Positions 26,364 to 34,536 of a DNA stretch of 59,486 bases are shown here, in pieces; the stretch's first letter is position 1; every line of letters starts with the position of its first letter. The notes below the pieces were generated by a model that saw only the letters and a list, made by a program, of their open reading frames with translations, ran no database searches and was not told the origin of the DNA. Both the position numbers and the translations under genes were made by a program. Source of the stretch: Actinomycetota bacterium (GTDB lineage: Bacteria; Actinomycetota; Geothermincolia; Fen-727; Anoxymicrobiaceae); the NCBI GenBank assembly GCA_018896525.1, contig JAHIMR010000081.1, forward strand, positions 1 to 59,486, read 5' to 3'.

Positions 26364-27677
26364 GTGGAACTAAAGACATTCCGAGGTGGAATACATCCTC
26401 CGTACCAAAAGGAGGCCACCGCCAACAGGGCGACTGTTGAAATCTCTCTCCCTGCTGAAGTGGTAATACCGATGCAGCAGCATGTTGGGGCTCCCGACAG
26501 CCCGACAGTGAGTGTCGGCGACAGGGTTGAAGCCGGGCAGAAGATAGGCACCAGCGAGGCGTTCATTTCGGCGCCCGTTCACGCCAGCGTGTCCGGTACG
26601 GTGAAGGCGATCGAGGACCGCCCCGACTTCACGGGTGCTCTCGTGCAGTCGGTGGTTATCACGCCCGACCCCGGCCAGCCTTCGAAGTGGACCGACAAGA
26701 GGGACACCTCGAACTTGAGCGCTGACCAGATAAGGGACATCGCCAAGGAGGCGGGCCTGGTGGGACTCGGGGGCGCGGCGTTCCCGACTTACGTCAAGCT
26801 CTCGCCGCCGGAGGGCAAGCCCATCGACACCGTTATCATTAACGGTTGCGAGTGTGAGCCGTTCCTTACCTGCGACCACCGCTTGATGCTGGAGCGTACC
26901 GACGATCTGATCGCCGGGCTCAAGCTGATGATGAAGGCGGTCGGCGCCCAGCGGGGCTACATCGGGGTGGAGGCCAACAAGATGGACGCGGCCGACACGC
27001 TCACCGCGAAGCTTGCCGGTGAGGCGGGTATCGACGTGTCCATACTCGAGGTCAAGTACCCTGAAGGCGCGGAGAAGATGCTGATCGACGCTATAACCGG
27101 CCGCCGGGTTCCTCCCGGCAAGCTGCCCAGCGAGGTCGGCGTCCTGGTGCAGAATGTGGGCACCGCGGTCGCGCTCCAGGATGCCGCGTCCACCGGAAAG
27201 CCGGTGATTGACAGGGTCATCACGGTGACCGGTCCCGGCATCAAGGAACCGAAGAACATGCTGGTCAAGGTGGGAACCTCGATCGAGCATTTGATCGAGC
27301 AGTGCGGCGGGTTTGCCGGGACACCCGGCAAGGTCATAATGGGAGGGCCGATGACCGGCTGGGCCCAGAAGGACCTCACCGCCGCCGTAGTGAAAGGTAC
27401 CAGCGGCGTGGTCGTTTTCGACAGCGCCTCGGTGGATGTGGAGGAAGAGCAGAGATGCGTCGGGTGCGACAAGTGCCTGGACGCCTGCCCGATGTTCCTG
27501 ATGCCTAACTTCATCGTGAAATACGCGAAGGTGGGCAAGTGGGAGATGGCGGATAAGTTCGGGGTGAACGACTGCTTCGAGTGCGGTTGTTGCTCGTACG
27601 TCTGCCCCTCGGGAATATCGCACATCGCGTATGTCCGGAAAGCAAAGGCGGAGCTTACCGCCGCGGAGAAGAAGTGA
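26364..27677 (+). CDS. rnfC: RnfC-like electron transport subunit
   Basis: The product has 437 residues from a GTG with GAGGAGGG upstream, which is normal RnfC length. The N-terminus (LKTFRGGIHPPYQK) and the flavin/NAD-binding GLVGLGGAAFPTYVKL are typical, followed by INGCECEPFLTCDHRL. The C-terminus has two ferredoxin motifs, CVGCDKCLDACP and CFECGCCSYVCP. In full Rnf complexes RnfC takes or gives electrons to NAD(H) on the cytoplasmic side. Here it sits directly behind formate dehydrogenase subunits instead of with rnfABEG. Confidence 0.92.
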   Translation: MELKTFRGGIHPPYQKEATANRATVEISLPAEVVIPMQQHVGAPDSPTVSVGDRVEAGQKIGTSEAFISAPVHASVSGTVKAIEDRPDFTGALVQSVVITPDPGQPSKWTDKRDTSNLSADQIRDIAKEAGLVGLGGAAFPTYVKLSPPEGKPIDTVIINGCECEPFLTCDHRLMLERTDDLIAGLKLMMKAVGAQRGYIGVEANKMDAADTLTAKLAGEAGIDVSILEVKYPEGAEKMLIDAITGRRVPPGKLPSEVGVLVQNVGTAVALQDAASTGKPVIDRVITVTGPGIKEPKNMLVKVGTSIEHLIEQCGGFAGTPGKVIMGGPMTGWAQKDLTAAVVKGTSGVVVFDSASVDVEEEQRCVGCDKCLDACPMFLMPNFIVKYAKVGKWEMADKFGVNDCFECGCCSYVCPSGISHIAYVRKAKAELTAAEKK

Positions 27678-27693
27678 AAGGGGGCGGAATTAC

Positions 27694-28641
27694 GTGGCAA
27701 GTCAAGACCTGATTGTATCGTCACCGCCGCACCTGCGGGAAAAGGGCTTGATGGGCTCGGCGATGAGAGATGTCGCCATAGCCCTCATCCCCTTGATCGC
27801 GGTGTCGATAGGGTTCTTCCGGCTCTACGCCGTGGTGAACCTGGCGGTCGCCGTAGTCACCGCCATTCTCTGTGAGCTGGTGATGCGGGCCATCATGGGC
27901 AAGAAGGCCAACATAGGCGACTTCAGCGCCATTGTGACCGGCCTCCTGCTCGCCCTGCTGCTGCCCCCGGCGGTACCGCTGTGGTGGGTAGTGATAGGGG
28001 TGGTGATAGCGGTAGCCATTGTGAAGGAGCTTATGGGCGGTCTGGGCAGCAACCTGTTCAACCCCGCCCTGTTCGGGTTCGCAACGCTCATGATAATGGC
28101 CAGAGTGCCGCTGCAGGTGTCTTACAACCTGGGTAGCATCGACGGGGTGACCACCGCGACGCCGCTGACGTTCATCGGCGTCGGCTCCGGTCCCCTCTCG
28201 GGGTTCCGCCCCGGTTACTGGGACCTGTTCTTCGGTCATGCGGGCGGCGCCCTTGGCGAGGTTTCGGTTCTGGCCATCCTGGTCGGGGCCGCCTACCTCA
28301 TCTACAAGGGCCACGTCACCTGGCAGATACCGGCGTCGATACTGGGCACCTGCTTCGTGCTGTCGGCGATACTGGGCGAGAACCCGTTGTACTTCATTCT
28401 CGCCGGCGGGTTGATGCTGGGCGCGTTCTTCATGGCCACCGACTGGGTGACCAGTCCCGATAACAGGTGGGCACAGATCGTCTACGGAGTGCTGATAGGC
28501 GTCCTGGTCGTTGTAATACGGCTGTACGCGGCGCCTGTCGGGGCCGTCGCCTTCTCGATCCTTATCGGGAACGCCTTCGCGCCGCTTCTTGACCGCATGT
28601 TCGTGCGCAAGAAGTTCGGCGAGGTAAAGGCGGTCGCTTAG
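27694..28641 (+). CDS. rnfD: RnfD-like membrane subunit
   Basis: The product has 315 residues from a GTG with AAAGGGGG upstream, 16 bases after rnfC. Many membrane helices are evident, with KELMGGLGSNLFNPAL and the motif DGVTTATPL (T156 as candidate), which corresponds to the S/T-x-A-T site that carries covalent FMN in RnfD and NqrB. The absence of rnfG, rnfE, rnfA and rnfB after it is clear: the operon ends in hairpin repeats and the next gene is convergent. Its partner is therefore probably FdhAB plus RnfC, or Rnf subunits encoded elsewhere. Confidence 0.9.
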   Translation: MASQDLIVSSPPHLREKGLMGSAMRDVAIALIPLIAVSIGFFRLYAVVNLAVAVVTAILCELVMRAIMGKKANIGDFSAIVTGLLLALLLPPAVPLWWVVIGVVIAVAIVKELMGGLGSNLFNPALFGFATLMIMARVPLQVSYNLGSIDGVTTATPLTFIGVGSGPLSGFRPGYWDLFFGHAGGALGEVSVLAILVGAAYLIYKGHVTWQIPASILGTCFVLSAILGENPLYFILAGGLMLGAFFMATDWVTSPDNRWAQIVYGVLIGVLVVVIRLYAAPVGAVAFSILIGNAFAPLLDRMFVRKKFGEVKAVA

Positions 28642-28652
28642 CGATAGCGCAA

Positions 28653-28712
28653 GACAGTGGGGTCAGGCTTCAGCCTGACCCCTCCCTGTCAGACAAACGG
28701 CGGTTAGACAAG
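28653..28712. repeat. Compact family D repeat; probable operon terminator
   Basis: GGGGTCAGGCT and AGCCTGACCCC form a perfect 11-bp stem with a TC loop, followed by the family D tail GTCAGACAAACGGCGGTTAG. It stands 12 bases after the rnfD stop. Confidence 0.8.
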
Positions 28713-28716
28713 AAGG

Positions 28717-28751
28717 AATGACACGCTGGTGCCAGGCACCAGCGTGTCATT
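28717..28751. repeat. 35-nt REP-like palindrome (family A, copy 4)
   Basis: It is a perfect 17+1+17 palindrome around A28734 with arms AATGACACGCTGGTGCC. A further half copy (CCAGCGTGTCATTTT) follows directly and reaches the 3' end of the convergent MobB-like gene. Confidence 0.85.
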
Positions 28752-28759
28752 CCAGCGTG

Positions 28760-29371
28760 TCATTTTAGACGGTCGCGGATGAGACGGGCGGTTTCGGACA
28801 GTGCTTCAGCCCTGCTGTCTTCGTCGTAGAAGATGATCCGGGCCCGGGGGGCGATGGGGGCAAGCTCCTTCTCCAGGAGTGACGGCTCCACGTCCAGCAG
28901 CGCGCCTGAACGGCATACCAGGACCAGGTCCGCCCGCTGGAGGGCGGGCAGTGCGGAGGGCTTGAACGCTTCAAACGGGACTCCCATCAGGAAGACGGCG
29001 TAATCGGCTTCAATGTAAGCAGAGGCGCTGTTGCCCTCGACTACCAGCAGGCCTTTTTCCGGGAACATCGACATGGCGCGCTCGAGTTGGGAACGGAGAT
29101 GCCCGGGGTCCGCATGGACCCACAGGACGCGGCGGGCGCCTGCTTCCACAAGCTTGCCGGTGTCGGTGCCGGGAGTTGCGATTGTGCCGATGTCAGAGGT
29201 GAGTGAGCCGGTCGGGGCGTGGCTGCCGGAGCTGACCTTGAGACCGAACTCGGCCCCCAACTCGTGGACCAGGTAAGACGCCAGAACACTTTTACCCGCT
29301 TTCCGGGAGGAGGAGGTGACGGTGATGATGGCCGGGTGCTTCCCCGGGGCTCTGCCGTTCACGGGAGACAC
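28760..29371 (-). CDS. MobB-like P-loop NTPase
   Basis: The product has up to 203 residues; a GTG at 29362 that overlaps the LysR stop (GTGA) is equally likely as start. The P-loop reads TSSSRKAGKSVLASYLVHEL, and later come RVLWVHADPGHL and LLVVEGNSAS strands, the layout of MobB-type proteins that assist molybdopterin-guanine dinucleotide insertion. Formate dehydrogenase needs such a cofactor, which fits the convergent neighbour. The P-loop has extra Ser/Lys instead of the usual GxxxxGK[ST] first Gly, so assignment to MobB is tentative. Confidence 0.6.
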   Translation of the reverse strand: MSPVNGRAPGKHPAIITVTSSSRKAGKSVLASYLVHELGAEFGLKVSSGSHAPTGSLTSDIGTIATPGTDTGKLVEAGARRVLWVHADPGHLRSQLERAMSMFPEKGLLVVEGNSASAYIEADYAVFLMGVPFEAFKPSALPALQRADLVLVCRSGALLDVEPSLLEKELAPIAPRARIIFYDEDSRAEALSETARLIRDRLK

Positions 29372-30246
29372 TGTTCCAGGAACTTCTCCGCGGCAACCGA
29401 CAGCGGCCTGTCCTCCGAGTATACCGCGAAGAACTTCCGGGTAAGATCGGTTCCGTCAATAGGGCACATGTAGAGGAGGCCGGACTCGGCGGGGTGCTCC
29501 GCCGCCCTGTTGCTCACGATGGAAACGCCCATTCCCGAGATTACCGCGCTGATTACCGCGCGGGTGGAGCCGAGTTCGGTAACAACGTTCAGCCCGTCCG
29601 GTTCGATGCCTTCCGAGGCGAACGCGGACTCCACGTTTTTCCTGGTGCCGCTGCCCGCCCCCCGGTTAACGAACGGCTCGGAGGCGATCGCCTCCAGTGT
29701 GGCCGCCCGCCCGTGGGCCAGCGGGTGTTGCGGAGGGGTTATCAGTACCAGGTGGTCCTCGGAGAACGCCCGCTCGACATGCGGCTTTCCCGGAGGAGAG
29801 CCGACGAAGCCGATCTCGATGCTCTCCCGCTCCAGCCTGTCGAGTATCTCCCGGGAGTTGCTGATGTAGAGGGATACTGTGACCCGCGGGTATGCCGTCC
29901 TGAACCCGACTATGAGCGGCGGCAGGAGGTACTCGCCGGGGATAGTCCCCGCGCCGATCAGAAGGTGCCCCGCAACATCGCCGGTGGCCCGGGGGATGTC
30001 GGCCAGCATCTCGTCCAGGCCTTCCAGCAGTTTAAGTGCGTGCCCGTACGCGGTTCTGCCCGCGGGGGTGAGAACCACTTTTCCGCCGGAGCGGTCGATA
30101 AGCGAGGCGCCAAGATCCTTCTCCAGCGATTTTATCTGGAGAGAAACAGCCGGCTGGGAGATGCCCAACCTGCGGGCGGCTTCGCTGAACGATTCGAGGT
30201 CGGCTACAAGTTTGAACGTCTCCAGCAATGATATATCAAGCCCCAA
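29359..30246 (-). CDS. LysR family transcriptional regulator
   Basis: The product has 295 residues from a TTG with GGGAGG eight bases upstream. The winged helix-turn-helix spans residues 5-65 (FSEAARRLGISQPAVSLQIK), followed by a linker helix and a periplasmic-binding-like effector domain. It lies just downstream of tRNA-Sec in the same direction and overlaps the MobB-like gene. The operon opposite encodes formate dehydrogenase, a plausible target, though no LysR box (T-N11-A) was checked. The ligand is unknown. Confidence 0.88.
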   Translation of the reverse strand: MGLDISLLETFKLVADLESFSEAARRLGISQPAVSLQIKSLEKDLGASLIDRSGGKVVLTPAGRTAYGHALKLLEGLDEMLADIPRATGDVAGHLLIGAGTIPGEYLLPPLIVGFRTAYPRVTVSLYISNSREILDRLERESIEIGFVGSPPGKPHVERAFSEDHLVLITPPQHPLAHGRAATLEAIASEPFVNRGAGSGTRKNVESAFASEGIEPDGLNVVTELGSTRAVISAVISGMGVSIVSNRAAEHPAESGLLYMCPIDGTDLTRKFFAVYSEDRPLSVAAEKFLEQCLP

Positions 30247-30264
30247 TTCGGGGACCTCCCGTTC

Positions 30265-30360
30265 TGGCGGAGGTGCGTAAGAATCGAACTTACCCAGCGC
30301 CGGTTAGGACGCCACAACGGTTTTGAAGACCGCGCCGCCCACCAGGACGGATTCACCTCC
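30265..30360 (-). tRNA. selC: tRNA-Sec (anticodon UCA)
   Basis: It is 96 nt including an encoded CCA. On the minus strand it begins GGAGGTGA and ends GCACCTCC-G-CCA, which gives a long acceptor stem (seven clean pairs plus an A/G eighth). The D stem is six pairs (CCGTCC/GGGCGG) with a 4-base loop. The anticodon loop is CTTCAAA, so the anticodon is TCA. A long variable arm (GCGTC/GGCGC) and a T arm GTAAG-TTCGATT-CTTAC follow. These are the hallmarks of selenocysteine tRNA. It lies 18 bases upstream of LysR and downstream of selB. Confidence 0.95.
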
Positions 30361-30397
30361 GAATACTTGCGCAGAATCATAACACACGGCTACCAAA

Positions 30398-30561
30398 AGT
30401 ACCCCGCTCCATGAACACACTTGCATTCGAACGCCGCTGCATCCACACCGGCTGCGTTCCGCTCCCTCGAAGTACTACAGAAGTACGTCTCGGTCACGCG
30501 CCTTGCCGGAGCGGCGCTTCGACGCTCTCGGTGCTTAACCGTGTTCATGGAACGAGGTACG
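30398..30561 (-). mobile_element. 164-bp MITE-like element, copy R4 (complete, inverted)
   Basis: It runs in the opposite direction to R1 and again is 164 bp. The ends are AGTACCCCGCTCCATGAAC (plus strand, 30398) and, inverted, a variant ACGTACCTCGTTCCATGAAC. The change ATAGATAC to ATGAACAC occurs in both ends together. It overlaps the last codons of selB and provides its TAA stop. Confidence 0.85.
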
Positions 30562-32463
30562 TAACCTTCTCTTATCGCCCACGCGGACGGTGACTTTCAC
30601 GCGGTCGAAGTACTCGAGAAGCGGAAGCGCGTACTTGCGGCTGGTGCCTATCAGCTTCCGGAAATCGCTTACGGTTATACCATCACTTAAGGCCGCTGAG
30701 GTAAGCATGCCCTCGATGTCTTCCAGGGCCGGGCGGGAGAAGTAGAGCTCCGGGGAGACCCTGACCAGCGTTCCATCCCTCTGGGCCACCTCCAGTAGTT
30801 CGGAGAGCGTCTGCCTGCTCTTGCCTAACTCCTCCGACAGCTCGCCCAGGGACGGGGGGGACACCGGGTTCCCCTCGATGCGGCCGGTTATCCCGGCCAG
30901 CATGCGCTTCTGTTCTTCGGAGACGGATGCGAATGCGCCGTGGAGGCGTACCAGGTTGCCGTCCACTTCCAAACGGCCTTCGCGGGATAAGTTTTCCATA
31001 AGGATTTCCCCCGTCCGGCTATCCCAACCCTCGAGGGCTTTCTTCTTGAGTGTCTCCTTGGCTATGCCCTCGGCAAGAGGTTTCGTCCGGTGGAACTCGG
31101 TCACGATGCCCACCAGCCCATCCGCCAGCTCTTCGTATCTCTCCGACGCGAGGTATGCCGTTACTCCTTTCCCGCTGAAAGTCACCGCCTCTCCATCTTT
31201 TACAAGCTGTTTTATGCCTTCATTGACGACAGCCGGGGAAAGGCCGGATTCAAGTATCAGGTTCTCGGATGTTACCGGCTTCCGGGCACGGGTGAGGAAG
31301 ACAGCCAGAGACCGCGTCCCTCCCACCTCCAGCTCGTGGAAATCTGAGACGGTGCGCCCGCCGGCGGCCTTATGCTTGACCGGGTGGGCATCGACCACTG
31401 TGCCCCCTCCGATGGTGGTCACCGGGGAGTAACTCCTGATGATGAACCTGTCCTCCGGGGCGCAAACTACCAACGACTCCAGGCGCAACTGCGCCGGCCG
31501 TGTTTCTCCCGGCGCCACCCGGTCGCCTTCCAGTGGATAGATGCGGCCCATGACCTCACGGGTGCCGTGGTGAAATCTTACCCTTGTCCCGCGCTTAAGG
31601 GGCCTCTTACAGTCGCTCAGGACCGTTACCGAGGCGTCAACCATGTAGGTGGGGCGAACTGTGCCCGGCGTCACCAGGACGTCTCCGCGGGTGACATCAT
31701 CGTGGGAAACGCCGGCGAGGTTGGCGGCGACCCGCTCTCCGGCAAAGACGGTATCCCTGCTCCTGTCGTGGACCTGCAGGCTTCTGAGCCGGACGCCCAT
31801 CCCGCCGGGCAGCAGTTCAAGGTGGTCGGTGTCGCCGACGGTCCCGCTCCAGAGGGTCCCTGTGACTACGGTGCCGATGCCCTTGAGGGTGAAAACCCGG
31901 TCGATGGGGAGGCGTGCCGGCAGTTGTTCGTCCTTCAGGCGGACCAGCCCGGCCTGCAGTTCCAACTCTTCCTTTAACGCGTCGATGCCCTCGCCGGAGA
32001 CGGCGGAGACGGGGATGACCGGTGAGCCAGCGAGCCCGGTACCTTCCAGGAGGTCTTTCACCTCATCCGTCACCAGTTCCACGAACTCTTCGCCGGCGAG
32101 ATCGGTCTTGGTCACCGCCACCACCGCGGAGGATACCCCCAGGAGGTCCAGTATGGCCAGGTGTTCCCTGGTCTGCGGCATAACGCCGTCGTCGGCGGCG
32201 ACGACCAGCAACGCCAGGTCGATCCCGGTAGCGCCCGACATCATGTTGCGGATGAAGTTCTCGTGACCGGGGACGTCAACGATTCCCGCCGTGGAGCCGT
32301 CCGAGAGCAGAAAGGGTGCGAACCCCAGGTCTATCGAGATGCCGCGTTGCTGTTCCTCGGCCAGGCGGTCGGTGTTACGGCCGGTAAGCGCCTTGACCAG
32401 CACGGTCTTCCCGTGGTCGATATGCCCCGCCGTACCGATGATTACGTTGCGGTGTGGTTCCAC
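30535..32463 (-). CDS. selB: Selenocysteine-specific elongation factor SelB
   Basis: The product has about 642 residues. The GTP-binding domain starts at once: NVIIGTAGHIDHGKT (P-loop), DVPGHENFIRNM, VTKTDL. EF-Tu-like domains 2 and 3 follow, then a SelB extension and four winged-helix domains that bind the SECIS hairpin. The GTG at 32463 is chosen because the conserved protein starts there; the AAGGAGG lies 12 bases upstream, closer to an in-frame CTG. The C-terminus ends inside MITE R4. The start codon lies 28 bases after the selA stop, so the two are one operon. Confidence 0.93.
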   Translation of the reverse strand: MEPHRNVIIGTAGHIDHGKTVLVKALTGRNTDRLAEEQQRGISIDLGFAPFLLSDGSTAGIVDVPGHENFIRNMMSGATGIDLALLVVAADDGVMPQTREHLAILDLLGVSSAVVAVTKTDLAGEEFVELVTDEVKDLLEGTGLAGSPVIPVSAVSGEGIDALKEELELQAGLVRLKDEQLPARLPIDRVFTLKGIGTVVTGTLWSGTVGDTDHLELLPGGMGVRLRSLQVHDRSRDTVFAGERVAANLAGVSHDDVTRGDVLVTPGTVRPTYMVDASVTVLSDCKRPLKRGTRVRFHHGTREVMGRIYPLEGDRVAPGETRPAQLRLESLVVCAPEDRFIIRSYSPVTTIGGGTVVDAHPVKHKAAGGRTVSDFHELEVGGTRSLAVFLTRARKPVTSENLILESGLSPAVVNEGIKQLVKDGEAVTFSGKGVTAYLASERYEELADGLVGIVTEFHRTKPLAEGIAKETLKKKALEGWDSRTGEILMENLSREGRLEVDGNLVRLHGAFASVSEEQKRMLAGITGRIEGNPVSPPSLGELSEELGKSRQTLSELLEVAQRDGTLVRVSPELYFSRPALEDIEGMLTSAALSDGITVSDFRKLIGTSRKYALPLLEYFDRVKVTVRVGDKRRLRTSFHEHG

Positions 32464-32491
32464 GGTCAGCGATAGCCTCCTTGAAAGGGCA

Positions 32492-33913
32492 TTACTGGTC
32501 GATAGAGGCGATAATCCCGGCCAGGACGGCGACCTCATCGTCGCTTACCGTACGCATGTCGAGGAGGACAGTGTCGTCCTTGACCCGGGGAAGCACCGCC
32601 GGGTCGGAGCCGCGGAGCAGTTTTTCCAGGTCCGGGGCAGATAGGCCGGAGTGGGTGACGGCAAGGCAGCAGGTGGGTATCTCGGCGGTGGGCAGAGACC
32701 CTCCGCCGGCGCGGGAGACCTCGTCGGTCAGCCGGCAGGTGACGCCCGCCGCTCCCGAACTGTCTATCCTCCGTTTCAGCCTTCGGGCGCGGCGCCTGAC
32801 CGAGCTTTCGGGCTCCGAGAGCATCTTGAGCGCCGGCACCGACTCCCGGGCGCTCTCCGGGTCGAGGTACTCACGGAGGGTGGCCTCAAGGGCGGCCACC
32901 GTCATCTTGCCTACCCTGAGCGCCCGCGTGAGCGGGTGCTTGCGAACGGCGTCCACGTACTCTATGGAGCCCACGATAAGCCCCGCCTGAGGGCCGCCCA
33001 GGAGCTTATCGCCGCTGAACGTCACCAGGTCCGCTCCACCATCGAGGCTCTGGCGGGCGGTGTGTTCCCCGGTAAGTCCCGAGGGCGCAAGGTCCACCAG
33101 GGAACCGCTGCCCAGGTCCTCCACCACCGGGATGAACTGCTGTTTGCCCACTGCCACCAACTCGCGAAGGGAGACGTCCTCGGAGTACCCGACGATACGG
33201 AAGTTGCTCTGGTGTATCTTCATGATAAGGGCGGTATTGGGGCCGATGGCGTTCCGGTAATCCTCGATGCGGGTACGGTTGGTGGTTCCCACCTCCACCA
33301 GGGTGGCCCCGCTCTCGTGCATTATATCGGGAAGCCGAAACGAGCCCCCTATCTCGATGAGTTGCCCGCGGGAGACGATGACCTCCCGTCCCCGGGCCAG
33401 TGTACGGAGGACCAGCAGGACCGCGGCCGCGTTGTTGTTGACCACCATCGCCCCGCCGGCCCCGGTGAGGGCGCACAGGAGCGGCTCGAGGTGCTCCTGG
33501 CGGGTGCCCCTCACGCCGTCGTCCAGGCGGTACTCGAGGTTGCAGTAACCGCCGCAGGCGCTCTCGACCGCGTCCAGCGCCGAACGCGGCAGGGGAGACC
33601 GGCCGATGTTGGTGTGGAGCACCACCCCGGTGGCGTTGATGACCTTGCGGAGGCCCATTTTCATGGCGCCCTCAACCTCCCGGGCAACCTCCATCGCGAG
33701 GGCGCTATGCTCAAGGGTTGACGCTTCCGGGAGTGGGCCTGAAGGCGAGAGTATAGACCTGCGGGCCTCATCCAACACCCGACGGGTCGCCTCCAGGAGC
33801 ACCAGTCGTGGTACGTTTTCGGCGGACTCGTCCGAACAGATGGACTCGATCAACTCGTTGACCTGCGGTATTCGCCGCAGGAGTTTGCGCCTCTCTTCAT
33901 CCGGGGGATTCAT
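32492..33913 (-). CDS. selA: L-seryl-tRNA(Sec) selenium transferase SelA
   Basis: The product has 473 residues. The SelA hallmarks are in order: RKVINATGVVLHTNIGRSP, NNNAAAVLLVL, SRGQLIEIGGSFRLPDIM, EVGTTNRTR, HQSNFRIVGY and the PLP lysine in SGDKLLGGPQAG. It converts Ser-tRNA(Sec) to Sec-tRNA(Sec) using selenophosphate. The length is normal. The ATG has no Shine-Dalgarno sequence, but a promoter-like pair lies directly upstream (see 33921), so a leaderless mRNA is possible. The selB gene follows in the same operon. Confidence 0.95.
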   Translation of the reverse strand: MNPPDEERRKLLRRIPQVNELIESICSDESAENVPRLVLLEATRRVLDEARRSILSPSGPLPEASTLEHSALAMEVAREVEGAMKMGLRKVINATGVVLHTNIGRSPLPRSALDAVESACGGYCNLEYRLDDGVRGTRQEHLEPLLCALTGAGGAMVVNNNAAAVLLVLRTLARGREVIVSRGQLIEIGGSFRLPDIMHESGATLVEVGTTNRTRIEDYRNAIGPNTALIMKIHQSNFRIVGYSEDVSLRELVAVGKQQFIPVVEDLGSGSLVDLAPSGLTGEHTARQSLDGGADLVTFSGDKLLGGPQAGLIVGSIEYVDAVRKHPLTRALRVGKMTVAALEATLREYLDPESARESVPALKMLSEPESSVRRRARRLKRRIDSSGAAGVTCRLTDEVSRAGGGSLPTAEIPTCCLAVTHSGLSAPDLEKLLRGSDPAVLPRVKDDTVLLDMRTVSDDEVAVLAGIIASIDQ

Positions 33914-33920
33914 GTTGGTA

Positions 33921-33950
33921 ATTATACGGAAACAAGGTGCCCCGCGCCAA
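33921..33950 (-). promoter_or_regulatory. Candidate selA promoter (possibly leaderless)
   Basis: On the minus strand there is TTGGCG (33950-33945), an 18-base spacer and TATAAT (33926-33921). Transcription would begin near base 33914, at or next to the selA ATG at 33913, which lacks a ribosome site. Confidence 0.45.
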
Positions 33951-33963
33951 TGGCCCCACTCGC

Positions 33964-34062
33964 CAACCGGTGGGGTCAGGTGTTAGACAGCTGTCAGAGA
34001 TTCAGAGCACTCTGCAGAAACACCTGAACCCTTTCTGTCAGACAAGCGGTGGTTACACAAGA
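33964..34062. repeat. About 100-bp repeat (family D, copy 2), inside yedF 3' end
   Basis: It has the same layout as 17561-17661: GGGGTCAGGTGTT and AACACCTGAACCC arms, then a CAGACAAGCGGTGGTTACAC tail. Its tail end lies within the coding sequence of yedF and its stem region provides the yedF stop codon. Confidence 0.8.
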
Positions 34063-34536
34063 TACCCCGTCCTCGAGTTGCTTCACGTGGGCCACCGTTT
34101 CGTCGTTTTCGGTGACCAGCCGTACGCCGGAGTTCATGAAGACCATCTTCGAAGGCCGGTCCTCGTTCTCGGTGCAGGCGTAGAGGAACGCTTTGGCCAG
34201 GGCGGTGCCCAGTTCGCGTTCGCCACGTCCCAACTCGTCGGAGCCGATGAAGATGACCTTGTCACCCGCGGGGACCTGGCGGGTGACGGGGAGCGGTTCC
34301 GCCGCCTCGGCTGCTTTTTCGCCCGGGGTGACCCGTACGATGAACCCACCTTCCACGCTGGATACCTCCACCGAGCAGCCCGAGTTCCCGGCAAAGCGAG
34401 ATACGTTCTCGCACGCGGCATCGTTGTCGACGAACACCGAGAAGGCGCCGCCTCCTTCCGCGATTCTCTCCCTGGTCTTGATAACCGGTATGGGGCAGGT
34501 GAGACCACTGCAGTCAATATCGATGTCAGCGCTCAT
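33994..34536 (-). CDS. yedF: YedF-like selenium metabolism protein, C-terminus truncated by a repeat
   Basis: The product has 180 residues from the ATG that overlaps the selD stop (ATGA). Residues 1-70 are a TusA/SirA-like domain (DIDCSGLTCPIPVIKT with the CPxP motif). A DsrE-like domain follows (KVIFIGSDELGRGERELG, KMVFMNSGVRLV). Family members continue with a CGTCL-type motif and about 35 more residues. Here, after AHVKQLEDG, the sequence runs into repeat D2 and the last 25 or so residues are repeat-encoded. The N-terminal domain is intact, so partial function is possible. YedF genes typically accompany selD, as here. Confidence 0.85.
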   Translation of the reverse strand: MSADIDIDCSGLTCPIPVIKTRERIAEGGGAFSVFVDNDAACENVSRFAGNSGCSVEVSSVEGGFIVRVTPGEKAAEAAEPLPVTRQVPAGDKVIFIGSDELGRGERELGTALAKAFLYACTENEDRPSKMVFMNSGVRLVTENDETVAHVKQLEDGVSCVTTACLTERVQVFLQSALNL

